Source: Zhenpiania hominis
GTDB lineage: Bacteria > Bacillota > Clostridia > Peptostreptococcales > Anaerovoracaceae
Length of the DNA: 64,000 bases
Reading direction: 5' to 3'
NCBI RefSeq assembly: GCF_014333425.1
Contig: NZ_JACRYT010000003.1
Coordinates: 62,001-126,000 of the forward strand
Part shown: in pieces, positions 55,087 through 62,642 of the stretch
Layout: each line of letters begins with the position of its first letter
Position numbering within the stretch: position 1 is the stretch's first letter
Notes under the pieces: generated by a model
What the model was told of the DNA's origin: nothing
The model's input: the letters and a program-made list of their open reading frames with translations, nothing else
Database searches by the model: none
Position numbers and translations under genes: made by a program

Positions 55087-55591
55087 AGGTTTTTTGTGTC
55101 TTATTATCATCTTCTCCTGCGGGGGACTTGGCATTATGAAAGCTCAGGTCTACAGTCAGAGACTGGAAGAACTCAGAGATCTGAAAGAGATGATCCGCAT
55201 TCTGCAGACGGAAATGAGCTATCTGAAGGATCCGCTCCCCGCGGTATTTGCGAGGGTCGGTTCCTACAAAGACAACCGGGCGATGGATCTTTTGTGGGAA
55301 TGCAGCCGGTTTATGAAAGAAAATCTGAATCTGAAGCAATGCTGGGACCAGGCTCTGGACCGCGCCTACAGCGGCAGCTGCCTGCGGGATGAAGACCGGA
55401 TCATCATTTCGGATCTGGGACTGCAGCTGGGAAAAAGCGATCTGCGAGGGCAGGCGTCCATGTTCTCCCTTGCCGAAACCCGACTGGAGACACAAATGGA
55501 AGCCGCGGTGAAAGAAAAGGAAACCAAAGGGAAAATGTACAGGGGACTCGGATTTTCCATCGGTGTTGTCATTGCCATTATCTTAATTTAG
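55079..55591 (+). CDS. spoIIIAB: Stage III sporulation protein AB
   Basis: A 170-residue protein with an N-terminal membrane segment, a helical soluble domain resembling GspF-type secretion proteins, and a C-terminal membrane segment at about 155-170. YSQRLEELRDLKEMIRILQTE near 24-44 is characteristic. I set the start at ATG 55079 with GTGAGG 5 nt before it, overlapping the AA stop. Confidence 0.93.
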   Translation: MFKGFLCLIIIFSCGGLGIMKAQVYSQRLEELRDLKEMIRILQTEMSYLKDPLPAVFARVGSYKDNRAMDLLWECSRFMKENLNLKQCWDQALDRAYSGSCLRDEDRIIISDLGLQLGKSDLRGQASMFSLAETRLETQMEAAVKEKETKGKMYRGLGFSIGVVIAIILI

Positions 55592-55605
55592 GAGAGTAGA
55601 AAGCC

Positions 55606-55806
55606 ATGAGTATGGATATTGATATTATTTTTAAAATCGCGGCGATCGGGATCGCGATCGCGGTGCTCAACCAGATTCTGCTGCGGGCAGGCAGGGAAGA
55701 GCAGGCTATGATGACGACCCTGGCGGGCATCGTCATTGTGCTCTTCCTGGTCGTGCAGATGATCAGTGAATTCTTCGATACAGTCCGGACACTTTTTCAG
55801 TTTTAG
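55606..55806 (+). CDS. spoIIIAC: Stage III sporulation protein AC
   Basis: A 66-residue membrane protein with two hydrophobic helices, standard size for the family (DIIFKIAAIGIAIAVLNQIL). A second ATG two codons in (55612) may be the real start, since both lie within range of AGGAG. Confidence 0.94.
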   Translation: MSMDIDIIFKIAAIGIAIAVLNQILLRAGREEQAMMTTLAGIVIVLFLVVQMISEFFDTVRTLFQF

Positions 55807-55818
55807 GAGGGACAGCCT

Positions 55819-56202
55819 GTGGAAATTATGAAAATCGCTGCCATAGCCATAGGCGGAGTCATCATGGCCTCCATTGTAAAACATTTTAAGCCCGAATTGT
55901 CTCTTTATGTCGCCTTAGCCACTGTGATGGTGATTTTCCTTATGGCGCTGGACAAACTGACTGCGGTCTTTCAGTTCCTGGAGAACATTTACGGGCAGAT
56001 GACCTACGGAAAAGATTTTTTCCCGATCATCGTAAAAGTCCTGGTAGTCGCGTACCTGGCGGATTTTACCTCGCAGCTGTGCAAGGACGCGGGAGAAGGG
56101 GCCATCGGAAGCAAAGTGGAACTGGCAGGAAAAATTATTATCTTCTACTTGTCCATGCCGATTCTATTCGCGATCCTGGAACTGATCAATTCTATCCTGT
56201 AA
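55819..56202 (+). CDS. spoIIIAD: Stage III sporulation protein AD
   Basis: A 127-residue polytopic membrane protein related to SpoIIIAC. It starts with GTG at 55819, 8 nt after AGGAGG; the next ATG is four codons in. The conserved FFPIIVKVLVVAYLADFTSQLCKD region is split here by position near 66-90. Confidence 0.93.
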   Translation: MEIMKIAAIAIGGVIMASIVKHFKPELSLYVALATVMVIFLMALDKLTAVFQFLENIYGQMTYGKDFFPIIVKVLVVAYLADFTSQLCKDAGEGAIGSKVELAGKIIIFYLSMPILFAILELINSIL

Positions 56203-56215
56203 AGGAGGCGCCCTG

Positions 56216-57310
56216 ATGGATTACGATTCGATCATAAAAGAACAAATGGAAGAACTGGATCTGGCGGAGCTGGAACAGATTATGGAAGACGCGGCGCAGC
56301 AGAGCAATGGGATTTTTTCCGCTGTCTCAACCGATGAGATTGTCCAGAGTTTTATTGACGGAAAGCCTCTGTTTGACTCGGAAGTTCTTATACAAAACCT
56401 TTTAGACGTGTTTCTTTATGAAGTAAAAGCCGGACTGATTCTGGGAGTGGAAATTATCAGCCTGTGTATTGTCATCGGTCTTCTAAAAAACTTCTCGAGT
56501 TCGTTTGGGGACAAACCGGTTTCCACTCTGGGTACCGTAGTCTGCAGCTGTCTTGTCATTACACTGTGCCTGAAAAATTTTATGGTAACCTACGAGTCCT
56601 GCCTGGCGACTCTGGAAATTATGACAAAGACCATGCAGATTCTGCTGCCGATTCTGATTCCGCTGATTATCAGCATGGGCGGATTTTCCTCAGGAGGAAT
56701 TCTGAATCCGGTCATATTAGGCGCCATTACTGCGTTTAATACGGCCCTGCAGAAGTTCATCCTGCCTCTGGTGTTTTTATCCAGCATCTTCATTCTGATT
56801 AACAGCCTTACAGAAAAGGACTACGTCAGCCGTCTGGCAGTATTTTTACGGAAAGCGGCAGTCTTTTTTACCGGGCTTGCCGTAACGATTTTCGCGGGGC
56901 TGACGGCCATCCAGGGTTTGGTGACAAAGACGGCGGACGGCCTTTTAGTCAATACCGCAAGGTACTCGGTGGATAATTTCGTGCCCATTGTGGGAGGCTT
57001 TGCCGCCGATTCCATCGATATGGTACTGAGCTGCGTAGCAGTGATTAAAAACGGAATTGGGGTTTTAGGAATCATTATTATTTTGTGCCTCTTAACAGCG
57101 CCGGTTCTGAAAATCCTCGCCATAGCGGTAATCTACAAGCTGACTGCCATACTGGCGGCGCCTATTGCCACCAAACAGATCGCGGACAGTCTGAATGAAA
57201 TGGGCAGCGCGGTCATTACAATGGCCGTCGTTTTAGGGCTGTGCGCGCTGATGTTTCTGATCTTTCTCACAATTATCATCAGCATTGGGGGAGGAACATT
57301 ATGGAAGTAA
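56216..57310 (+). CDS. spoIIIAE: Stage III sporulation protein AE
   Basis: A 364-residue polytopic protein with about seven or eight membrane segments after a soluble N-terminal region of about 60 residues. LLPILIPLIISMGG near 142 and ITAFNTALQKFILPL near 170 are family motifs. AAAGGAGG precedes the ATG. Its end overlaps spoIIIAF by 10 nt. No signal peptide is obvious, unlike the longer Bacillus protein. Confidence 0.93.
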   Translation: MDYDSIIKEQMEELDLAELEQIMEDAAQQSNGIFSAVSTDEIVQSFIDGKPLFDSEVLIQNLLDVFLYEVKAGLILGVEIISLCIVIGLLKNFSSSFGDKPVSTLGTVVCSCLVITLCLKNFMVTYESCLATLEIMTKTMQILLPILIPLIISMGGFSSGGILNPVILGAITAFNTALQKFILPLVFLSSIFILINSLTEKDYVSRLAVFLRKAAVFFTGLAVTIFAGLTAIQGLVTKTADGLLVNTARYSVDNFVPIVGGFAADSIDMVLSCVAVIKNGIGVLGIIIILCLLTAPVLKILAIAVIYKLTAILAAPIATKQIADSLNEMGSAVITMAVVLGLCALMFLIFLTIIISIGGGTLWK

Positions 57311-57468
57311 TGAAGGAATGGGTAAAAAATATTTTTATTCTGATTCTGGCGCTGACCTTTATCGAGATGCTGCTGCCGACCTCCAGAATGGAAAAGTATA
57401 TCAAATTTATTTTTTCTCTGGTCATTATGGCGACGATTCTGTCGCCTCTGCTGATTTTGCTGGAATAA
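57301..57468 (+). CDS. spoIIIAF: Stage III sporulation protein AF, short form
   Basis: A 55-residue protein made only of the two N-terminal membrane helices of SpoIIIAF (WVKNIFILILALTFIEMLLP and FIFSLVIMATILSPLLILLE). Bacillus SpoIIIAF is about 206 residues and continues into a soluble ring-building-type domain. Here a TAA follows at once and the next 40 bp are only the leader of spoIIIAG, so the soluble domain is absent rather than frameshifted. GGAGG precedes ATG 57301. Confidence 0.85.
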   Translation: MEVMKEWVKNIFILILALTFIEMLLPTSRMEKYIKFIFSLVIMATILSPLLILLE

Positions 57469-57508
57469 GAGCGGCGCAGGAAAAATATATATAGTAAGGA
57501 GGAAGCAG

Positions 57509-57910
57509 ATGTTTGAGAAATTAAAAAAAGATCCGAAAATGAAGGATCTGGCCATCAAGATCATTGCGGTTCTGATCATCCTGTCGGTCGCATTGCTGTC
57601 CTTTGATGTGTTCACCCAAAGCAAAGACGGACGAAAACAGATTCTGGATGAAGACGGAGGAACAGAGGAAGCTCTCTGCGCGATCCTGACAGATATGAAA
57701 GGAGTCGGAGAGGTGGACGTTATGCTTCAGTACGGGGAAGACGATCAGATATCGGGAGTAATTGTCACAGCAGAAGGCGCCGGCGATCCGGTTGTCCAGA
57801 ACAATCTGGTAAATGCGGTACGGGCTGTTTTTAATATCCCCGTATCCAGTGTAATGGTCTTTGAAAAAGATGATAATGCTAATCAGGAAAATGGAGGAAA
57901 GGAAAAATGA
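57509..57910 (+). CDS. spoIIIAG: Stage III sporulation protein AG, short form
   Basis: A 133-residue protein with one membrane anchor at about 17-34 and a ring-building-motif domain (GVGEVDVMLQYG near 67, VVQNNLVNAVRAVFNIP near 97). Bacillus SpoIIIAG is about 229 residues and carries an inserted beta-rich region that forms the large ring's collar; that insertion seems to be missing here. TAAGGAGG precedes the ATG. It overlaps AH by 4 nt. Confidence 0.9.
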   Translation: MFEKLKKDPKMKDLAIKIIAVLIILSVALLSFDVFTQSKDGRKQILDEDGGTEEALCAILTDMKGVGEVDVMLQYGEDDQISGVIVTAEGAGDPVVQNNLVNAVRAVFNIPVSSVMVFEKDDNANQENGGKEK

Positions 57911-58551
57911 AAAAACATACATTCTGGGAGCGGGTTAAAAGACATAAAAAAATGCTGGGAGGAGTTTGCGTCTTTGCCCTTTGTATCGGAATTCTGGCAG
58001 CCGCGGGAGGCGGGCTGAAAACACCGGACGCGGTAAAGAGCAATCAGGCGATTCCCGAACACGATGGGGACGTACTTGTGGACAGCATTCATGTACAGGA
58101 GGAAACCGAGGCTTCCAAACATGGGCAAAAGGATTCTCAAAAAGAAAGCAGCAAAAAAGATTCCGAGCTGGTAACATCGGATGATGTCAGTGATCTGGAA
58201 AATTCCGACACTTATTTTGAAGAAATGAGAGCAACCATCAATATGGATCGAAACGAAGTTATTTCTATGCTGACAGATGCGGAAAATACGGCGGAGGGCA
58301 GCTCGGAAAAAGAAAACGCGACCCAGCAGAAGCTTCAGCTTCTCGAATACATGGAGCAGGAACAGAATGTGGAAAACGCCATCCGCACAAAAGGGCTGCC
58401 TGAATGTCTGGTTTTGATCACAGAAAGCGGAGTAAATGTAACGGTTGACAAGCAGGATCTGAATCAGAGTGATGTGGCGAAGATTTGCGATGTGGTCATG
58501 CGCGAGACAGGCAGAAAAGCTCCGGACATCATCATCCAAAGCAGGTTCTAA
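57907..58551 (+). CDS. spoIIIAH: Stage III sporulation protein AH
   Basis: A 214-residue protein with a membrane anchor at about 17-35, a polar linker of about 60 residues rich in Ser, Glu, Lys and Asp, and a ring-building domain at about 100-214 (YFEEMRATINMDRNEVISML). SpoIIIAH binds SpoIIQ from the forespore to join the two membranes. It is the last gene of the operon. SpoIIQ is not encoded in this window. Confidence 0.94.
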   Translation: MKKHTFWERVKRHKKMLGGVCVFALCIGILAAAGGGLKTPDAVKSNQAIPEHDGDVLVDSIHVQEETEASKHGQKDSQKESSKKDSELVTSDDVSDLENSDTYFEEMRATINMDRNEVISMLTDAENTAEGSSEKENATQQKLQLLEYMEQEQNVENAIRTKGLPECLVLITESGVNVTVDKQDLNQSDVAKICDVVMRETGRKAPDIIIQSRF

Positions 58552-58556
58552 AACCA

Positions 58557-58585
58557 TTGTCATGAAAGGGTAAATTTGATATAAT
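58557..58585 (+). promoter_or_regulatory. Sigma-A promoter of the asp23-nusB operon
   Basis: TTGTCA at 58557-58562 and TATAAT at 58580-58585 with a 17-nt spacer, 21 nt before ATG 58606. It separates the housekeeping operon from the sporulation operon. Confidence 0.75.
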
Positions 58586-58605
58586 AAACCCTGAGGTGTA
58601 AAGAA

Positions 58606-58971
58606 ATGAATGTGGCAAATGAGCAAAAGGCCGGAACCTTGAAAATTTCCGATGAAGTAATTGCTGTCTGCGCGGCCAACGCTACCCTGAAAACCGATGG
58701 GGTCGCGGAGCTGGCAGGCGGGTTTACCAATACACTTTCCAGAAATCTTCTGGGAAAAGAACTTCTTTCCAAGGGAGTCAAAGTTTCACAGGGCGAAGAT
58801 GGCGCTGCCATAGACATATTCGTAATTGTACATTATCAGGTGAACATTCCGTCCGTCGCGTGGGAGATTCAGGAGCATGTGAAAAAGGAAGTGGAGTCCA
58901 TGACCGAGCTTCCTGTTGCCGCTGTTAATATTCACGTACAGGGCGTTCACATGCCTGAGGAGGAGACTTAG
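58606..58971 (+). CDS. Asp23/Gls24 family envelope stress response protein
   Basis: A 121-residue protein of the Asp23 (YqhY) family: GTLKISDEVIAVCAANA near 10-26, VKVSQGEDGAAIDIFVIVHY near 62 and VNIHVQGVHMP at the end. Position before nusB matches yqhY of Bacillus, where it is linked to acetyl-CoA carboxylase control. TGAGGTG precedes the ATG. nusB follows after 5 nt. Confidence 0.92.
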   Translation: MNVANEQKAGTLKISDEVIAVCAANATLKTDGVAELAGGFTNTLSRNLLGKELLSKGVKVSQGEDGAAIDIFVIVHYQVNIPSVAWEIQEHVKKEVESMTELPVAAVNIHVQGVHMPEEET

Positions 58972-58976
58972 GAGAA

Positions 58977-59408
58977 ATGAATCGAACAGAGGCGAGAGAA
59001 CGGATTATGCAGCTTCTCTATCAAATGGACATACAGGGCGACTACAGCAGGGAGTGCCGGGAGCGCTATCTTGAGGCTAATTTTCGGAAAAACAGTCAGA
59101 GAGAATACGCGGATCAGCTTTCCGACGCGGTAGCGGATCATATCGGCGAGATCGATGAAAGACTGAACGCGATCAGCTCTAAGTGGAATACCAAGCGCAT
59201 GGCGAAAGTGGATCTTGCCATCGCCAGACTGGCGCTGGGAGAGATTTTTTATATGGACGCAATTCCCGACGCGGTGGCCATTAATGAAGCGGTAGATCTG
59301 GCAAAAAAATACAGTACAAATGAATCCCGCAGGTTTATAAACGGAATCCTGGGACAGATTGTGAAGAAAAAAGATGAACCAAACAGCGAATTGGATATTG
59401 GGAATTGA
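58977..59408 (+). CDS. nusB: Transcription antitermination factor NusB
   Basis: A 143-residue helical protein for rRNA antitermination. TEARERIMQLLYQMD near 4 and AINEAVDLAKKYSTNESRRFINGIL near 101-125 are the family ends (given in part). TTAGGAG precedes the ATG. The downstream TsaD-like gene starts inside its 3' end. Confidence 0.95.
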   Translation: MNRTEARERIMQLLYQMDIQGDYSRECRERYLEANFRKNSQREYADQLSDAVADHIGEIDERLNAISSKWNTKRMAKVDLAIARLALGEIFYMDAIPDAVAINEAVDLAKKYSTNESRRFINGILGQIVKKKDEPNSELDIGN

Positions 59409-60336
59409 TACCAGCAATTATAAGACTTCGGTTGCTGTTGTTGATTCTGAAAAAAAGATCCTTTGTGATCTGCGAAAATTATTGCGTGTAAAACAGGGCG
59501 AACGAGGGCTTAGACAGTCAGACGCCCTTTTTCAGCATCTGGAAAATCTGCCGCCTCTTTTGGAGGAAGCTCTGTCGGATGGGCGCAACCGGGATATTCG
59601 TGCTGTCTGTACTTCGGATCGTCCAAGGCCGGTAGAAGGGTCCTATATGCCTGTTTTTAAAGCGGGAATTGGATTCGGACAGGCAGTGGCGGCGGCGCTG
59701 CAGGTGCCCCATTATATGTTTTCCCATCAGGAAGGACATATTGAGGCCATCCGGGCTTACAGCCAATTCGCGGAAAAGGAAGCTTTTTTGTGCTATCATC
59801 TTTCCGGCGGTACCTGCGAACTTCTGAAAGTGGAGCCCGGCAGCCTGACAAAGATCGGCGGCTCAAAAGATCTGTCCATGGGACAGGTTTTGGATCGGGT
59901 TGGCGTGAAGATGGGATTTTCGTTTCCGGCAGGAGAAAGTCTGGACCATATGGCAGTTTCCGCGGAGAGCCCTTCTCAGGATTTAAAAAAAATTCCTGCC
60001 GACGGTCTCTGGTTTAACCTTTCCGGTATTGAAACGCAATGCGGCAGAAAGCTGGAAGAACTTAGGAAGAATGAAACCGGGCAGGAGAGCCTTGTGCGGG
60101 AACTATTTGATAAATTTGTAAAAATTCTGATCGAAATCACAGAAAAGGCGGCAGACGAGACCGGTCTGGACAGTGTTATGTTCGCCGGGGGCGTTTCATC
60201 CAGCCGGTATGTTCGCCGGAGACTGGAACAGTATTTTGAGCGTTCGTCTATTGAGATTGCTTTCGGACGGCCGGAGCTTTCCCAGGATAACGCGGTAGGA
60301 ACAGCGCTGCTTGGAGGAAGACGGATATGGCGATAA
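59374..60336 (+). CDS. TsaD/Kae1-like paralogue
   Basis: A 320-residue ASKHA-fold protein. It starts with ILGIDTSNYKTSVAVVD, has the metal-binding pair in FSHQEGHIEA near 108-117, and ends with FAGGVSSSRYV and SQDNAVGTALL near 300-310. TsaD normally has SGGHTQL; here it is SGGTCEL, lacking the His. Clostridia carry this gene between nusB and xseA in addition to a true tsaD, so it is probably not the t6A enzyme. ATG 59374 overlaps nusB by 35 nt; a TTG at 59398 would give a shorter protein. It overlaps xseA by 10 nt. Confidence 0.85.
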   Translation: MNQTANWILGIDTSNYKTSVAVVDSEKKILCDLRKLLRVKQGERGLRQSDALFQHLENLPPLLEEALSDGRNRDIRAVCTSDRPRPVEGSYMPVFKAGIGFGQAVAAALQVPHYMFSHQEGHIEAIRAYSQFAEKEAFLCYHLSGGTCELLKVEPGSLTKIGGSKDLSMGQVLDRVGVKMGFSFPAGESLDHMAVSAESPSQDLKKIPADGLWFNLSGIETQCGRKLEELRKNETGQESLVRELFDKFVKILIEITEKAADETGLDSVMFAGGVSSSRYVRRRLEQYFERSSIEIAFGRPELSQDNAVGTALLGGRRIWR

Positions 60337-61541
60337 AACCAGTAAAAGTGTCTCAGCTCAACGGATATATCAAACGAATCCTTCAGACAGATCCCCTTCT
60401 TGGAAATGTGTCGGTAATCGGAGAAATTTCCAATCTGAAATTTCACGGTTCCGGGCATGTGTATTTTTCTATGAAAGATGAAGGCAGCAGGTTAAATTGC
60501 TTTTTACCTGCGGATCGGGCGCAGAATCTTCGTTATGAGCTTTCGGAAGGTATGGAGATTACAGCCAGCGGATATATCTACCTTTATGAGCGGGGCGGGA
60601 GTTATTCTCTGAATATCCGGGACATTGAGGTGGCGGGACTTGGAAATCTGTCGATTGCCTTTGAAAAACTGAAGGCAAAATTAGAGGCGGAAGGATTGTT
60701 TGATAAAGAGCATAAAAAGGAAATTCCGTTTTTTCCGGAAAAGATCGCGGTAGTTACTTCGGAAACCGGCGCGGCGGTACGGGATATTCTGAAAATCATA
60801 AAAAGCAGGAATAACTATGTGGATGTGCTGATTTATCCGGTGCTGGTTCAGGGACCTTCCGCGGCAGGGGAAATTGCCCATGCCATTGCGGATATCAATG
60901 AAAAGTGGCCGGATATGGATACGATTATAACCGGACGGGGCGGAGGCGCCATGGAAGAACTATGGGCTTTCAATGAAGAAATTGTGGCCCGCAGCATCTA
61001 CGCTTCAAAAATTCCAGTGATTTCCGCCGTAGGACATGAGACGGATTTTACCATTGCGGATTTTGTGGCGGATCGCAGGGCGGAAACTCCGACCGCGGCC
61101 GCCCATATGGCGGTTCCGGATATTGAAGAATTGAAAGGGTATATCGAAACTTTAAAACAGCACCTGGAGAGTGGGTTTGAAACCGGACTTAAATATCGGA
61201 GCATGCATCTTGAGAGACTGAATCTGGATGTGTTCAAACGGGATCTGGAAAGCCGGATTACCGTTGAGCAGATGCGGCTTGAAGCGATCCATACGGAAAA
61301 CCTTCACAGTATACGCAGGCAGACAGAGGCCTATGAGAAGAAGCTGCAGCTGCTCCGGGAAAGTCTGGAGGCTTTTAATCCGAAGGCGATTTTAGCAAGG
61401 GGATACGGCGCTGTTTTGGACAGCGGGCGCAGATTTGTAAAAACAGCCGGGCAGATCCGCAAGGGAGACAAAATGATCGTTGCGCTCTCAGACGGAGAGG
61501 TTGACTGCATCACAGAGGATGTAAGGAGGGGAGAACAATGA
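60327..61541 (+). CDS. xseA: Exodeoxyribonuclease VII large subunit
   Basis: A 404-residue subunit. The N-terminal OB-fold (VSVIGEISNLKFHGSGHVYFS near 29-49 in part) is followed by the catalytic domain with VTSETGAAVRDIL near 137-150, GRGGGAMEELWAFN near 208 and SAVGHETDFTIADFVADRRAETPTAAA near 232-258 (in part), then a coiled-coil region. It degrades single-stranded DNA with XseB. GGAGGAAG precedes the ATG. Confidence 0.96.
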   Translation: MAIKPVKVSQLNGYIKRILQTDPLLGNVSVIGEISNLKFHGSGHVYFSMKDEGSRLNCFLPADRAQNLRYELSEGMEITASGYIYLYERGGSYSLNIRDIEVAGLGNLSIAFEKLKAKLEAEGLFDKEHKKEIPFFPEKIAVVTSETGAAVRDILKIIKSRNNYVDVLIYPVLVQGPSAAGEIAHAIADINEKWPDMDTIITGRGGGAMEELWAFNEEIVARSIYASKIPVISAVGHETDFTIADFVADRRAETPTAAAHMAVPDIEELKGYIETLKQHLESGFETGLKYRSMHLERLNLDVFKRDLESRITVEQMRLEAIHTENLHSIRRQTEAYEKKLQLLRESLEAFNPKAILARGYGAVLDSGRRFVKTAGQIRKGDKMIVALSDGEVDCITEDVRRGEQ

Positions 61542-61726
61542 CGGAAAAAAAAATGACTTTTGAGGAAGCGCTGGAAAAGCTTGAAAAAAGTTCGGAAAAT
61601 CTGAAAAGGGAAAATATTACACTGGAGGAAGCGCTGAAAAACTTTGAAGAAGGAATTGCATATTATAAGCAGTGCAGCGAAATATTAAACAGTGCGAAAC
61701 AAAAAATTGAAACCTATTCCAAGTAA
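61538..61726 (+). CDS. xseB: Exodeoxyribonuclease VII small subunit
   Basis: A 62-residue helical protein; FEEALEKLEKSSENL, ITLEEALKNFEEGI and YYKQCSEIL are typical. Its ATG overlaps the xseA stop by 4 nt, and GGAGGGGAG precedes it. Confidence 0.95.
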   Translation: MTEKKMTFEEALEKLEKSSENLKRENITLEEALKNFEEGIAYYKQCSEILNSAKQKIETYSK

Positions 61727-61743
61727 ACAGGAGGAACACAAAA

Positions 61744-62640
61744 ATGCCTGAACTAATGCGGAAAAAATACAAAAATCTAATCGAAGATCATATTCTGGAT
61801 TATCTTCCCGATATCGACCACAAAAGCATAACCCTCTATGAGTCTATGAAATATAGCTTGACTGCCGGAGGAAAACGAATCCGTCCGATGCTTCTTCTGG
61901 CGGCAGCTGAATTTACGGGCTGCAAGATCGAGGAGGCGATCCCTTATGCGTGCGCCATCGAGTATATTCATACTTACTCGCTGATCCATGACGATCTTCC
62001 GGCTATGGACGACGATCAGCTCAGACGGGGCCAGCCGACCAATCATATTATTTTCGGAGAGGCCATGGCGATCCTGGCGGGAGACGGCCTGCAGTCAGCG
62101 GCATTTGAAGCGATGACAAAGGACCTGTTCCTTTATTTTGATAATGAGGATAAGCTGAAAAAACGGATCCGGGCGGCTAATGAAATCATTAAGGGGTCCG
62201 GATGCAGGGGAATCGTAGCCGGTCAGGTCGCGGATATCGAATCCGAGGACCGGGCATGTTCCGGAGAAATGCTGGATTATATTCATCTGACGAAAACAGC
62301 GGCTCTGATTGTGGCTGCGGTACGGGCCGGCGCGCAGCTTGGCGGAGCGGACGCGGAAACTTTGGAAAACCTTACCATTTATGCGGAAAATCTGGGGCTG
62401 GCGTTCCAGATTGAAGACGATATCTTAGATGTGATCGGCAGTGAGGAAGAAATGGGGAAGAAGGCAGGTATGGACGAGGCTAAGAAAAAGTCCACTTACC
62501 CGGCTCTTTACGGTCTGGAGGCGTCGCAGAAAAAACTGATGGAGCTGACAGAAACAGCGGTTGACGCATTAGCGTCTTATTATGACAACGCGGAATTTTT
62601 CGTGAAACTAGCAAAGGATTTAGCGACAAGAGGCAGATAG
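61744..62640 (+). CDS. ispA: Polyprenyl (farnesyl/geranylgeranyl) diphosphate synthase
   Basis: A 298-residue trans-prenyltransferase. The first Asp-rich motif is [14 protein letters not shown] near 80 and the second is [10 protein letters not shown] near 224; GGKRIRP lies near 38. Position before dxs and after xseB matches ispA. AGGAGG precedes the ATG. Product length cannot be read with confidence, but farnesyl diphosphate is the usual one. Confidence 0.95.
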   Translation: MPELMRKKYKNLIEDHILDYLPDIDHKSITLYESMKYSLTAGGKRIRPMLLLAAAEFTGCKIEEAIPYACAIEYIHTYSLIHDDLPAMDDDQLRRGQPTNHIIFGEAMAILAGDGLQSAAFEAMTKDLFLYFDNEDKLKKRIRAANEIIKGSGCRGIVAGQVADIESEDRACSGEMLDYIHLTKTAALIVAAVRAGAQLGGADAETLENLTIYAENLGLAFQIEDDILDVIGSEEEMGKKAGMDEAKKKSTYPALYGLEASQKKLMELTETAVDALASYYDNAEFFVKLAKDLATRGR

Positions 62641-62642
62641 GA

